Source of the DNA: Polyangiaceae bacterium | GTDB taxonomy: Bacteria > Myxococcota_A > Polyangia > Polyangiales > Polyangiaceae | Reading direction: 5' to 3' | Assembly (NCBI GenBank): GCA_020849655.1 | Contig: JADLFU010000012.1 | Location: 1-64,000 of the forward strand | DNA length: 64,000 nucleotides | Part shown: piece after piece, positions 20,065 to 29,980 of the stretch | How positions within the stretch are numbered: position 1 is the stretch's first letter | How the letters are laid out: each line of letters opens with the position of its first letter | Notes under the pieces: generated by a model | The model's database searches: none | Told to the model about the DNA's origin: nothing | What the model saw: only the letters and a program-made list of their open reading frames with translations | Position numbers and translations under genes: made by a program

Positions 20065-21357
20065 ATGCCCGATCCCTCGCACGACCTCGTCCGCATCGAC
20101 GACACCGGGACGGCGCACCCGGTGACGCGCTCGGCGAGCCAGCGGATGCGCGGCGCGGCGGGGACGTTCCGGCTGATGCCCGCGCCGCCGCACGTGCTGT
20201 TCCTGCGCTACGTCGGCGACGACGGGCAGCGCGACGAGGACGACGGCGCGATCGTGAAGCTCTCGGGCGAGATCGTCGCGCGCGGCACGCTGTGCGACAT
20301 CGTCGCGTTCGCCGGGAACGCGGGCTGGAAGGGCGAGCTCGTGGTGCTCGAGGGCGAGACGAGCCGGTCGATCTTCTTCGAGGGCGGCAACGTCATCGCC
20401 GCGACGTCGACCGCGGAGGGCGAGCGCCTCGGCGAGGTGCTCTACCAGATGGGCGCGCTCACCGAGGACCAGGTCAACGAGTGCATGCTCGAGGCGGGCA
20501 AGCGCCTCGGCGACGCCGCCGTCGAGCTCGGGTTCATCGCGCGCGACAAGCTCTTCTTCTACATGGGCAAGCAGACGGAGGAGATCGTCTACAAGACGCT
20601 GCTCGTCGGCGACGGCATGTTCTACTTCCTCGACAGGTTCGACGAGTCGCGCGTCGCCGCGCGGCACAACCTGTCGGCGGGCATGCTGCTGATGGAAGGC
20701 GTGCGGCGGATGGACGAGATGGGGTTCTTCCGCGAGCGCATCCCGTCCGACGAGCACGTGCCGCTCCGCGTGGCGGGCAAGCGCGAGCCCGAGGACGAGC
20801 TGCGATCCGTCTGGGACGCGGTCGACGGCGAGCGCAGCGTGACCGAGCTCGCGCGGCACCTCGGGATGGATCTGTTCGACGTGACGCAGGCGCTGTTCCA
20901 GCTGACGTCGAAGGGCCTCGTGAAGATCACGCCGCCGCGCCCGACCGATCCCGTCGCGATCTGCGAGACGTACAACGCCGCGATGCGCCTGGTGTTCGGG
21001 GCGATCGGCGCGGAGCGCAGGCGCGAGCTCGCCGACACGCTGTCGCGGTTCGCGTCGGGCTCGGGCGTGTACGACGCGCTCTTCGCGGGCGCCGGGCCGC
21101 TCGACGACGGCGCGGTGGGCACCTTGCGCGTGTGCCAGAACCTCTCCGGCCTCGCCGGCCTCGACGCCGTGCCGCTGCTCGCGCAGTGGCTCTACGAGTA
21201 CGCGGCCTTCGCGCTGTTCGCCGTCGGCTCGTACCTCGCGACCGACGCCGAGCAGCGCCTCGCGCGCCAGGTGGGCGAGCTGATCGCGCCGCTCCGCCAG
21301 ATGATCCCGAGCGACGACGGCCTCCCGAACGGCCCGGTGTCGATCCTCGTCGACTGA
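20065..21357 (+). CDS. DUF4388 (PATAN-type) domain protein
   Basis: The 430-residue soluble protein contains a DUF4388/PATAN-type module of the myxobacterial kind. KLSGEIVARGTLCDIVAFAG is followed by GELVVLEGETSRSIFFEGG and a three-step 'gene-regulator' pattern (LGEVLYQMGALTEDQ). After it comes a winged-helix-like stretch, VWDAVDGERSVTELARHL to LVKITPP (about residues 250-290), and an alpha-helical C-terminal domain. DUF4388 proteins often occur in response-regulator and gliding networks of Myxococcota. No receiver domain is visible here. The precise function is unknown. Confidence 0.75.
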   Translation: MPDPSHDLVRIDDTGTAHPVTRSASQRMRGAAGTFRLMPAPPHVLFLRYVGDDGQRDEDDGAIVKLSGEIVARGTLCDIVAFAGNAGWKGELVVLEGETSRSIFFEGGNVIAATSTAEGERLGEVLYQMGALTEDQVNECMLEAGKRLGDAAVELGFIARDKLFFYMGKQTEEIVYKTLLVGDGMFYFLDRFDESRVAARHNLSAGMLLMEGVRRMDEMGFFRERIPSDEHVPLRVAGKREPEDELRSVWDAVDGERSVTELARHLGMDLFDVTQALFQLTSKGLVKITPPRPTDPVAICETYNAAMRLVFGAIGAERRRELADTLSRFASGSGVYDALFAGAGPLDDGAVGTLRVCQNLSGLAGLDAVPLLAQWLYEYAAFALFAVGSYLATDAEQRLARQVGELIAPLRQMIPSDDGLPNGPVSILVD

Positions 21358-21446
21358 TCGCCACCGAGCGGCGCGCTCGCTCGGGCGCACCTGCAGCGAG
21401 GGCGCTTCGGCGGCGGCGGCGTGCGCCGGCGTGCTAGACGGGCGCG

Positions 21447-22184
21447 ATGGCCCTGCTCGTCCGGCTGCACTACTCCCCCTGGTCCGAGAAGGCGCGCTGG
21501 GCGCTCGACCACCACCGCGTCGCCTACGAGCTGCGCGAGCACGCGCCCATCCTCGGCGAGCCGCTGCTCCGCGCGCGGGCGCGGAGGCTGCGAGGCCCGG
21601 TCACGGTGCCGCTGTTCGTCCCCGACACCGGGGCCCCGATCATGGGCAGCGCCGCGATCGCGCGCCACGCGGACGAGGTCGGGCGGGGCGCGCGGCTGTT
21701 CCTCCCCGGGCGCGCGGACGAGGTCGCCCGGTGGGACGCGCGGGCCGACGGGCTCATCGAGCTCGCCCGCGTGCTCGTCGTCGCGCGCATCGAGGCCGAC
21801 CCCGAGATCCAGCGCGCGTCGCTGCCGCCGTTCCTCCCCTCCGCGCTGCGCGGCGCGCTCTCGCCGATGGCGGTGATGGGCAGCCGCTTCATCCGCTGGA
21901 AGTACGCGGCGGACGGAGGAGAAGACGCGGTGCACGACCGCATGCGGCGGATGCTCGACGAGCTGCGGCGCGCGCTCGACGGCAAGCCGTACCTGCTCGG
22001 AGAGTTCTCGTTCGCCGACCTCGCGATGGCCGTCGCGATGCAGGCGGTCTCCCCCGTCGAGCACGCCGCCTGGCCGATCTCGGCGCCCATCCGGCGCTGC
22101 TGGACGACGCCCGAGGTCGCCGCGGAGGCCGCCGATCTGCTCGCGTGGCGCGACCGCGTGTTCCGCGATCACAGGTCGGCGTGA
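21447..22184 (+). CDS. Glutathione S-transferase family protein
   Basis: The 245-residue protein has a thioredoxin-like N-terminal domain beginning LHYSPWSEKARWALDHH, where the Ser in SPWS is the probable glutathione-activating residue. It continues to VTVPLFVPDTGAPIMGSAAI, the cis-Pro and gamma-glutamyl binding region. The alpha-helical C-terminal domain ends with GKPYLLGEFSFADLAMAVAMQ, a classic GST N-capping motif. The substrate is unknown. The TGA overlaps the GTG start of the following AsmA-like gene by four bases, which indicates coupling. Confidence 0.85.
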   Translation: MALLVRLHYSPWSEKARWALDHHRVAYELREHAPILGEPLLRARARRLRGPVTVPLFVPDTGAPIMGSAAIARHADEVGRGARLFLPGRADEVARWDARADGLIELARVLVVARIEADPEIQRASLPPFLPSALRGALSPMAVMGSRFIRWKYAADGGEDAVHDRMRRMLDELRRALDGKPYLLGEFSFADLAMAVAMQAVSPVEHAAWPISAPIRRCWTTPEVAAEAADLLAWRDRVFRDHRSA

Positions 22185-23293
22185 GCCGCGCCCGGCGCGC
22201 CGCGATCCTCGCCGCCGCGGCCGCGCTCGCGGTGGCCCTGCTCGCCTTCGTGACGTACGACGCGTGGCTCACCGCCCTCGTGCGCGCGGCCGCGGCGCGG
22301 CGCGGGGTCGAGCTCTCGTTCTCGTCCGCGCAGGTCTCGGGGACGAAGGTGCGCCTCGTCGGGATCACCGCGGCGCTCGCGGGCGTGCGCGGCGTCGGGA
22401 TACGCGCCGACGAGGCGACGGTGTTCGTGTCAGGATTGTCCATATCGCGCGTCGACGTGCAGCGCCCGGTGATCACCGTCTCCGAGCTCGATCTCGACGG
22501 CCTGCGCGCAGCCGCGCGGCGCGGGGGCGGCGACGGCGCGAGGCTGTACGCGCGCGACGCGACCGCGACCTGGGGCGCCGCCACGGCGCGCGGCGTCGAC
22601 GTCGATCACGACCCCGTGGCAGGGGGCAAGCTGACCGCGCGGGAGGTGACGCTGCCCGGCGCGCCCGCCACGGGCGCGGAGCTGTCGTGGACCGTCTCGG
22701 GAGACGAGACGACCGTGCGCGTGCCGGGCCGCCTGGAGGCGCGGCTGCGCCTGCCGGAGCGCGGCGCGGGGAGCGCCGCCTTCACCTTCCCGGAGCAGTC
22801 GATCGCGGCCTGGACGGGCGGTCGCCACCCGCAGGCCAGGGCGTCGGGCGCGCTGACGCTGAGCGTGCCCGAGGGCGCGGGCGTGACGACCGGGGAGCTC
22901 ACGGCGAGGGTGGACGGCGTGCGGCCGTCGGTCGGGCGCGAGGCCGCGGGCCTCGTCGGGGCGCAGACGGACGTGTCGGCGACGATCTCGGCGCCCGCCG
23001 GCGCGCCCGCGTCCCTCACGAGCCTCAAGCTCACGAACGGCGCGCTCGCGCTCGCCGGGCGCGGCGAGGTCTCGCGCGCGGGGCACCTCCGCGCCGCGCT
23101 CGACGGCGCGGTCCCGTGCTCCACGGCCGCGTCGAGCGCCGCCGGGGGCGGCCTCATCGGAGGGCTGGTCGGGCGCGCGGTCGGCGCCGCGCTCGGCGGG
23201 AACATCGCCGTCCACCTCGCCGTCGACGCCGACGCGACGAACCCCGGCGCGGCCTCCGTCACGCCGACCGTGCGCGTCGGATGCGGCCTGTGA
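22181..23293 (+). CDS. AsmA-like membrane-anchored protein
   Basis: The 370-residue protein is read from GTG 22181, which overlaps the GST stop. One N-terminal membrane helix (AAILAAAAALAVALLAF) precedes a long beta-rich region of repeated short strands (LVGITAAL, VFVSGLSIS, RVDVQRPVI). This resembles AsmA/TamB-like or GspN-like proteins that span the periplasm. A Gly-rich hydrophobic patch near residues 318-340 (GGGLIGGLVGRAVGAALGG) is unusual. I assign only the general fold class; the role is not known. A rare-codon cluster (TCA GGA TTG TCC ATA) lies at 22431-22445. Confidence 0.5.
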   Translation: MSRARRAAILAAAAALAVALLAFVTYDAWLTALVRAAAARRGVELSFSSAQVSGTKVRLVGITAALAGVRGVGIRADEATVFVSGLSISRVDVQRPVITVSELDLDGLRAAARRGGGDGARLYARDATATWGAATARGVDVDHDPVAGGKLTAREVTLPGAPATGAELSWTVSGDETTVRVPGRLEARLRLPERGAGSAAFTFPEQSIAAWTGGRHPQARASGALTLSVPEGAGVTTGELTARVDGVRPSVGREAAGLVGAQTDVSATISAPAGAPASLTSLKLTNGALALAGRGEVSRAGHLRAALDGAVPCSTAASSAAGGGLIGGLVGRAVGAALGGNIAVHLAVDADATNPGAASVTPTVRVGCGL

Positions 23294-23345
23294 ACGGCGC
23301 GTTCTGCTTGCCAGGCGTCGCGACAAGATCGACGGTGCGCGCCCC

Positions 23346-25241
23346 ATGCGCCCCCCCAGGCTGACCCTCGCCGCCACGCTGTGCCTCCTCGCCGTCGCCG
23401 CCCCCGCGTGCGGCCCGGCCGCGACGGAGACCCCCGCGAAGACCCCCTGCCCCGCGTGCCCCCCCGCCGCGCCCCCCGTCGCCAGCGCCGCGCCCGTCGA
23501 CCGGCCCGCCACCGTCGACGAGGCGCGCGCGTTCTTCACGAAGGTCGACGGCGATCTGCGCAAGCTCTGGGCGAGCCGCGAGACGATGGGCTTCGTCAAC
23601 CTCACGTACATCACAGAGGACACCGAGCGCCTCGCCGCCCAGATGGAGGAGGCCGCGATGGAGTACCTCGGGCGCGCCATCAAGGACGCGCGCAGGTTCG
23701 ACGGCCTGGAGCTCCCGCCCGACCTCGCGCGCATGCGCCACCTCCTGCGGCTCGCCGGCACGGTGCCGGCGCCCGACGACGCGAAGGCGCGGGGCGAGCT
23801 CGCGCAGATCCTCTCGCAGATGCAGGGGATCTACGGCAAGGGCAAGTACTGCCCGCCGCGCTTGAAGGGCAAGTGCCAGGACCTCGGCGAGCTCTCCAAG
23901 ATCCTGAAGACCAGCCGGAAGTACGACGAGCTGACGGAGGCCTGGGTCGGCTGGCACGCGATCTCGCCCCCCATCCGCGACAAGTTCAGCCGGTACGTCG
24001 AGCTCGGCAACCAGGGCGCGAAGGAGATCGGGTTCAAGGATCTCGGCGAGCTCTGGCGCAGCGGCTACGACATGCCGGCCCAGGCCTTCGAGGCCGACCT
24101 CGAGCGGCTGTGGCAGCAGGTGAAGCCGCTCTACGACGATCTCCACTGTTACACCCGCGGCAAGCTCCAGAAGCAGTACGGCAAGGACAAGGTGCACGAC
24201 AAGGCGCCCATCCCCGCGCAGCTGCTCGGCAACAGGTGGGCGCAGGAGTGGATGGACATCTACCCGCTCGTCGAGCCCTACCCCGGGCAGGCGTCGCTCG
24301 ACATCGAGCGATCGCTGGCGAAGCAGAAGTACGACGAGATCAAGCTCGTGAAGCTCGGCGAGCGGTTCTTCACGTCGCTGGGCATGGATCCCTTGCCGAA
24401 GACGTTCTGGGAGCGCTCGATGTTCAAGAAGCCGAGGGACCGCGAGGTGGTCTGCCACGCGAGCGCGTGGGACGTCACCTACAGCGACGATCTCCGCATC
24501 AAGATGTGCATCAAGATCGACGAGGAGGATCTCATCACGATCCACCACGAGCTCGGGCACAACTACTACTTTCACGCCTACAACAAGCTGCCGATCCTGT
24601 TCCAGCAGGGCGCGAACGACGGGTTCCACGAGGGCATCGGCGACACGCTCGCGCTCAGCGTGACGCCCCGCTACCTCGCCGACCAGAAGCTCCTCGACAA
24701 GGTGCCCGACAACCCGAAGGCCGAGACGAACCACCTCCTGCGCATGGCGCTCGACAAGGTCGCGTTCCTCCCGTTCGGTTTGTTGATTGACAAGTGGCGC
24801 TGGGACGTGATGAGCGGCACGACGCCCAAGGAGAAGTACAACGAGGCGTGGTGGGCGCTGCGCAAGCGCTACCAGGGCGTCGACGCGCCCGTCGCGCGCA
24901 CCGAGGCCGACTTCGATCCGGGCGCCAAGTACCACATCCCCGGCAACACGCCGTACATCCGGTACTTCCTCGCGCGCATCTACCAGTTTCAGTTTCACAA
25001 GGCGCTCTGCGCGGCGGCCGGCCACAAGGGGCCGCTCCACACCTGCTCCATCTATGGCAACAAGGCCGCGGGCGAGCGCCTCCAGGCGATGCTCGCGCTC
25101 GGCGCGTCGAAGCCCTGGCCCGAGGCGATGAGGGCGATCACGGGCGGCGATCAGGCCGACGCCGGCCCGCTGCTGGAGTACTTCGCGCCGCTCTCCACCT
25201 GGCTGAAGGAGCAGAACAAGGGCCAGGCATGCGGCTGGTGA
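23346..25241 (+). CDS. Peptidase M2 (ACE-like) zinc dipeptidyl carboxypeptidase, lipoprotein
   Basis: The 631-residue protein resembles angiotensin-converting-enzyme-type M2 peptidases, which release C-terminal dipeptides. A signal peptide ends in a lipobox VAAPAC, and a Pro/Ala/Cys spacer precedes the helical catalytic domain. The zinc motif is H401-E402-L-G-H405 (HHELGHNYYF) and the third ligand is probably E429 in FHEGIGDT. YCPPRLKGKCQDLGELSKIL and IRYFLARIYQFQFHKALC match conserved M2 regions. The enzyme is probably anchored in the outer membrane or periplasm. Bacterial M2 enzymes are uncommon but known. It is convergent with hrpA. Confidence 0.93.
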   Translation: MRPPRLTLAATLCLLAVAAPACGPAATETPAKTPCPACPPAAPPVASAAPVDRPATVDEARAFFTKVDGDLRKLWASRETMGFVNLTYITEDTERLAAQMEEAAMEYLGRAIKDARRFDGLELPPDLARMRHLLRLAGTVPAPDDAKARGELAQILSQMQGIYGKGKYCPPRLKGKCQDLGELSKILKTSRKYDELTEAWVGWHAISPPIRDKFSRYVELGNQGAKEIGFKDLGELWRSGYDMPAQAFEADLERLWQQVKPLYDDLHCYTRGKLQKQYGKDKVHDKAPIPAQLLGNRWAQEWMDIYPLVEPYPGQASLDIERSLAKQKYDEIKLVKLGERFFTSLGMDPLPKTFWERSMFKKPRDREVVCHASAWDVTYSDDLRIKMCIKIDEEDLITIHHELGHNYYFHAYNKLPILFQQGANDGFHEGIGDTLALSVTPRYLADQKLLDKVPDNPKAETNHLLRMALDKVAFLPFGLLIDKWRWDVMSGTTPKEKYNEAWWALRKRYQGVDAPVARTEADFDPGAKYHIPGNTPYIRYFLARIYQFQFHKALCAAAGHKGPLHTCSIYGNKAAGERLQAMLALGASKPWPEAMRAITGGDQADAGPLLEYFAPLSTWLKEQNKGQACGW

Positions 25242-25318
25242 GCGGCTGACGCGCGACGGTCTGCCCTGGCCCGATCGCCTGCCAGCGTCTCGGCCGGCGG
25301 GCCGGGGCCCTGCCGCGC

Positions 25319-28300
25319 TCACCGGAGCGCCGCGAGCATCGCGGCCACGCGCGCGGTCGACACCTGCACGGGCGTGCGCAGCTCGGGCGCGAAGATCGAG
25401 ACGCGCAGCTCCTCCAGCGCCCAGCGCAGCTCCTCGACGGCCGACAGATCGCGCGCGGACGCGCGCCTCTGCGTGAAGGCGTCCCAGTGGGGCGCCAGCT
25501 GCGCGAGCTTCTCGGCGTCCTTCCGGGGATCGTGGAGCGCGCGGGCGAGGCGCGCCCTCGCGGCCCGCAGGTAGCGCGGCACGTGCGCGAGCTGCCCCGC
25601 CGGGATCGTGTCGATGAAATCCGCTGGCACCAGCCGCTCGACGTGCGCTGCCAGCTCTGCGATCGCGGCCTTGCCGACCGGCTGGCCTCGCGCGGCCTGG
25701 AGCGCGGCCAGGAGCGCGCCGAGCTCGGTCGCGATCTCCGCGAGCGCGGTCGACCAGCGCCTCGACGCCACGGCGACGCCGGGCCTGCCGTCGCGGAGCA
25801 GGCTCTCGAAGCCCTCACGCGTGCGCGGGAGCGGCGCGTGGTCGAGCCCGAAGGCCTCCTCCACGACGCGCGCGCGCACGCGGGCCTGCTCGGCCTCCGC
25901 CTCGGCGCGAGACGGCGTCCGACGCGACGCCTGCGGCAGGGCCTTCGGGACGCAGGCCGACAGCTCCCGCTTGGTCGCGATCGACAGCAGGCGCCGCACG
26001 CCGGCCCTCGTCGCGGCGTCGGCCGCCGCCCTCGACTCGGCGAGCTCGAGCTCCACCGACGTGCCCCGGTCGAACAGCGCCGGATACGCCCGCACGGTGG
26101 TCGCGCCGACGCGCCGGTCGACGTGCTCGGGGAGCTCATCGAGGTCCCAGGTGGTCATCACCCTCCGCTCCTGCTCGGGCCGCGCCGCGCGCTGCCACGC
26201 CTCGCGCGCCCTCGCGCCGTGCGCGAGGAGCAGCCCCGCGACGTCACGCCCGCGCGCGACCGTGCGCCCCTCGGCGTCGACGACGTGCACGGTGGGACGA
26301 AGGTACGGCGGCAGCGCGTCCGGGCGGAGCGAGCCGTCCGGGAGCGACACGCCCGTCTCGGCCTCGATCGCGCGCGCGGTCTCCGGCACGAGCTCGCCGC
26401 GGAACGGGGTGAGCCTCGGCGTGATGGCCCGCGCGAGCGCGCCGAGATCGCCGAGCTCGCGGGCGCGCGCGCGGGGGAGCTCGTCGAGCAGCGAGGCGAC
26501 GAGCCGCGCGTGCTCCCCCGGGATCATCCACTCGAGCTCGCCCGGCGAGAGCTGCGGCAGCAGCGACAGCGGCACCGTCAGCGTGATCCCGTCGTCGTCC
26601 GCCGACGGATCGAAGCGGTACGTGACGCCCACCTCGGCGCCGTGCAGCGTGACCGCGTCGGGGTAGTCCTCCGGGCGGAGCTCCCCCTCGCCCGCCAGCA
26701 GCTCCTCCCTCGAGAGGAACAAGCACCGAGGGTCGACGCGCTCGGCGCGCTCGCGCCACGCCTCGAAGTCCTTGCCGCACGCGACGTCGGCGGGGACGAC
26801 GCGATCGAACACCTCGAACACCGCGCCCTCGTCCGCGAGCATGTCGCTGCGGCGCGCCTTGTCGCGCAGGCGGGCGACCTCGTCGTACAGCGCGCGGTTC
26901 GCGTCGTGGAACGCGCCGCGCGTCTCCAGCTCGCCCCGCACGAGCGCGTGCGTGAGGAAGATGCGCCGCGCCTGTGCGGGCGCGATCGGCGCGTAGTCGA
27001 CGCTGCGATCCTTGCGCACCGGCAGGCCGAACAGCGTCGCGTGCTCGCGCACCGACGCGCGCGCCGACCGCGCCGACCAGTGCGGCGACGAGTAGCTCCG
27101 CCGCAACAGGTGGCCTCCCACCTCGCACAGCCACTCGGGCTCGACGCGCGCGGCCATCCTCGCGAACAGGCGGGTCGTCTCGACCAGCTCGAACGCCATC
27201 ACCCACCCGGGGGGCTTCTTCGCGAGCGCGGACGACGGGTGCAGGGTGAACCTGGTCTGCTTCGCGCCGATGTAGACCTTGTTCTCCTGGTTCCACATCC
27301 CCACCCGCGACAACAATCCTGACGCGAGCGAGGCGTGCAGCGGATCGGCGTCGGACGTGATCGTCGGCTCGCGCTCGAGGCCGAGCTCGCGCGCCGTATC
27401 CGCGAGCTGGCGGCGCACCTCGATCCACTCGCGCACGCGGAGGAACGACAGGAACGACTCCTTGCACACGCGCCGCAGGTGCGACGAGCCGCGACGCTCC
27501 GCCTCCTCGACGAACGCCCAGAGTCGCAGCGCGCCGACGAAGTCGGAGGCTGGATCGCGGAACCGCGCGTGCGCCTGATCGGCGCGCTGCAGCGCCGCGG
27601 CGGGCCGCTCCCGCGGGTCCTGCACCGACAGGAACGCCGTGACGGTCAGCACCTCGCGCAGGCAGCCCCGCCGGCTGCCCTCGAGGATCATCCGGGCGAG
27701 CCGCGGATCCACGGGGAACCTCGCGAGGCGCCGCCCGAGGTCCGTCAGCTCGCGCCGCTCGTCGAGCGCGCCGAGCTCCTCGAGCACGCGGTACCCCTCC
27801 GCGACCGCCCGCGCGCCCGGCGGGTCGAGGAACGCGAACTCCTCGACGTCGCCGAGCGACAGCGCCTTCATCCGCAGGATCACGCCCGCGAGGCCGGTGC
27901 GCTTGATCTCGGGATCGGTGAACCCGGGGCGCGCGGCGAAGCTCGGCTCGTCGTACAGCCGCACGCACACGCCGTCGCGCACGCGCCCGCAGCGGCCCTT
28001 GCGCTGCTCGGCGCTCGCCTGGGAGACGCCCTCGATCTGCAGCCGCGTCGTGCCCGAGCGCGCGTCGTACCGGGAGAGCCTGACGACGCCCGTGTCGACC
28101 ACGTAGACGATGCGCGGCAGCGTGATCGAGGTCTCGGCGACGTTGGTGGCGAGGATGATCTTGCGCTCCGGCGCGTCGGCGAACGCGCGCGCCTGCTCCG
28201 CGGCCGTCAGCCTCGCGAACAGGGGCACGACGCGCGTGTGCCGGAGCGCGCGCCCGAGGAGCGCCTGCTCCGCCTCCCGGATCTCGCGCTCGCCGGGGAG

Positions 28301-29002
28301 GAACACGAGCACGTCACCGCGAGGATCGAGCGCGGTGATGCGCGCGACGGCGTCGGCGACCGCCGTCGCCTGATCGACGTCGTCGGGCGGGGGCTCGTAG
28401 AGAACGTCGACGGGGAACGTGCGGCCCTCGACCTCGATCACCGGCGCGCCGCCGAAGAACGCGGAGAAGCGCCCGGTCTCGAGCGTCGCCGAGCTGACGA
28501 CGACCTTCAGCTCGGGGCGCTCGGGCAGGATGCGGCGGAGCCAGCCGAGCACGAAATCGATCGTGAGGCTCCGCTCGTGGGCCTCGTCGATGATCAGCGT
28601 GTCGTACCGGCGGAGCAGCCGGTCGTGCTCGATCTCGGCGAGCAGCACGCCGTCGGTCATGAACTTGACGTACGTGCCCTTCGACGTGCGGTCGTCGAAG
28701 CGGATCTTGTAGCCGACGTCCGCGCCGAGCGGGCTGCCCAGCTCCTCCGCGACGCGCGCGGCGACGCTGGTCGCGGCGAGCCTGCGCGGCTGCGTGACGC
28801 CGATCAGCGCGTCGACGCCGCGCCCCATCGCGAGCGCGATCTTCGGCAGCTGGGTCGTCTTGCCCGAGCCGGTCGCGCCCGCGACGACGATGACCTGGTG
28901 CTCGTGCAGCGCGACGGCGATGTCGCGCACGCGGGCCGAGATCGGCAGCGCCTCGGGGAACGAGATGGGGGACCCGCCGGACGCGGGCTCGTCGCGAGCC
29001 AT
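25319..29002 (-). CDS. hrpA: ATP-dependent RNA helicase HrpA
   Basis: HrpA is a DEAH-box RNA helicase implicated in RNA processing and ribosome rescue in bacteria. The 1227-residue protein begins with a short leader, then Walker A GATGSGKTTQLPKIAL and the box LIIDEAHERSLTIDF. Helicase motifs VVSSATLE, ATNVAETSITLP and QRKGRCGRV follow. The OB-fold and long C-terminal DUF3418 region (from about residue 600) match full-length HrpA. The ATG at 29002 is well placed. About 170 bases separate it from the downstream CBS gene on the same strand. The identification is secure. Confidence 0.95.
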   Translation of the reverse strand: MARDEPASGGSPISFPEALPISARVRDIAVALHEHQVIVVAGATGSGKTTQLPKIALAMGRGVDALIGVTQPRRLAATSVAARVAEELGSPLGADVGYKIRFDDRTSKGTYVKFMTDGVLLAEIEHDRLLRRYDTLIIDEAHERSLTIDFVLGWLRRILPERPELKVVVSSATLETGRFSAFFGGAPVIEVEGRTFPVDVLYEPPPDDVDQATAVADAVARITALDPRGDVLVFLPGEREIREAEQALLGRALRHTRVVPLFARLTAAEQARAFADAPERKIILATNVAETSITLPRIVYVVDTGVVRLSRYDARSGTTRLQIEGVSQASAEQRKGRCGRVRDGVCVRLYDEPSFAARPGFTDPEIKRTGLAGVILRMKALSLGDVEEFAFLDPPGARAVAEGYRVLEELGALDERRELTDLGRRLARFPVDPRLARMILEGSRRGCLREVLTVTAFLSVQDPRERPAAALQRADQAHARFRDPASDFVGALRLWAFVEEAERRGSSHLRRVCKESFLSFLRVREWIEVRRQLADTARELGLEREPTITSDADPLHASLASGLLSRVGMWNQENKVYIGAKQTRFTLHPSSALAKKPPGWVMAFELVETTRLFARMAARVEPEWLCEVGGHLLRRSYSSPHWSARSARASVREHATLFGLPVRKDRSVDYAPIAPAQARRIFLTHALVRGELETRGAFHDANRALYDEVARLRDKARRSDMLADEGAVFEVFDRVVPADVACGKDFEAWRERAERVDPRCLFLSREELLAGEGELRPEDYPDAVTLHGAEVGVTYRFDPSADDDGITLTVPLSLLPQLSPGELEWMIPGEHARLVASLLDELPRARARELGDLGALARAITPRLTPFRGELVPETARAIEAETGVSLPDGSLRPDALPPYLRPTVHVVDAEGRTVARGRDVAGLLLAHGARAREAWQRAARPEQERRVMTTWDLDELPEHVDRRVGATTVRAYPALFDRGTSVELELAESRAAADAATRAGVRRLLSIATKRELSACVPKALPQASRRTPSRAEAEAEQARVRARVVEEAFGLDHAPLPRTREGFESLLRDGRPGVAVASRRWSTALAEIATELGALLAALQAARGQPVGKAAIAELAAHVERLVPADFIDTIPAGQLAHVPRYLRAARARLARALHDPRKDAEKLAQLAPHWDAFTQRRASARDLSAVEELRWALEELRVSIFAPELRTPVQVSTARVAAMLAALR

Positions 29003-29173
29003 GGTGCACCCGCTCTGCGGGCGCGGCCGCTTAGCATGGGTTTCGGGAGCCCAAGGCGCGAGTGTCGGAGTCCGAAGCGGAATTCGAGCTGATATGGGCT
29101 GAAGCGCAAGGAACCGGCGCTCGCGAAGAAGGGATCCCGAGACCCGTGCTTGGCACGTCGCCCCCTCCGCGCG

Positions 29174-29980
29174 TCAGCGGGCGGCGGCGTCGAGGAACGC
29201 GTACGCGAGGCGGACGAAGTCGCTCGGCGTGACGATCCCCACGAGCGCGCCGTCGGGGCGGATGATCGGGAAGCACCCGAGCCGCTGCTGGATCATCACC
29301 TTGCACGCGGTCGCGAGCGGCGCGTCGGGCGTGCCGGTGACGAGGTTGCGGCGCATGATCTCGCGCGCCGGCGTCGAGGCGTCGGCCGGCGTCATCGCCT
29401 CGCCCCCCGGCCCGACGCCGAGCCGCGCGCGCAGGTAGTCGGTGGGCGTGATGAGCCCGACGAGCTTCATCCCGGCCGTCACGATGGGGAGGTGATGAAA
29501 GTGAAAGCGATCCATCAGAGCGTCGAGGTCGCCGACGGGCTCGTGCTCGCCCATCGTGATCACCTTGCGCGTCATCACGTCCCCGACGACCCTCGGCGGC
29601 CAGTGCGGCGCCTCGCTGCTGACGAAGCTCATCGGGGCGATCGACTCGCCCGCGCGCCTCGGCGGGGGCGGCGGCGCCTTCGCGACGAGCTCGATGATCG
29701 ACGCCGGCGGCAGCGACTCCGCCTCCGGCTCGACGTCCAGCGACACCTCGACGCTCGGAGCGCCGCCAGACGCTGGCGCGGGCTCCGCGAGCCCCGCCTC
29801 CCCGAGCGCAGGCGCGAGCCCAGCCGACGTCGGGGCAGCCGGCTCCGCGGCGGAGAGCGCGCGCAGCGTCGCCGTGTCCGGGCCCGGCACCGTCGGGCGG
29901 TCGAACACGTCGGGCGGCACCGAGACCGTGGGCTCGTCCTCGGGCGGCGCGGCGCTCATCTCCTCCTGGCTATCAGACAT
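29174..29980 (-). CDS. Tandem CBS-domain protein with acidic Pro/Ala N-terminus
   Basis: The 268-residue protein has a disordered acidic N-terminal third rich in Pro, Ala and Glu. Two CBS motifs then make one Bateman pair (about residues 130-265): VMTRKVITMGEHEPVGDLDA with LPIVTAGMKLVGLITPTDYL, and IMRRNLVTGTPDAPLATACK with FPIIRPDGALVGIVTPSDFV. CBS pairs bind adenine nucleotides such as AMP or ATP and act as energy sensors. No effector domain is fused. It overlaps the upstream DUF2071 gene by eight bases and is therefore the third gene of the regulator-DUF2071-CBS unit. Confidence 0.88.
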   Translation of the reverse strand: MSDSQEEMSAAPPEDEPTVSVPPDVFDRPTVPGPDTATLRALSAAEPAAPTSAGLAPALGEAGLAEPAPASGGAPSVEVSLDVEPEAESLPPASIIELVAKAPPPPPRRAGESIAPMSFVSSEAPHWPPRVVGDVMTRKVITMGEHEPVGDLDALMDRFHFHHLPIVTAGMKLVGLITPTDYLRARLGVGPGGEAMTPADASTPAREIMRRNLVTGTPDAPLATACKVMIQQRLGCFPIIRPDGALVGIVTPSDFVRLAYAFLDAAAR

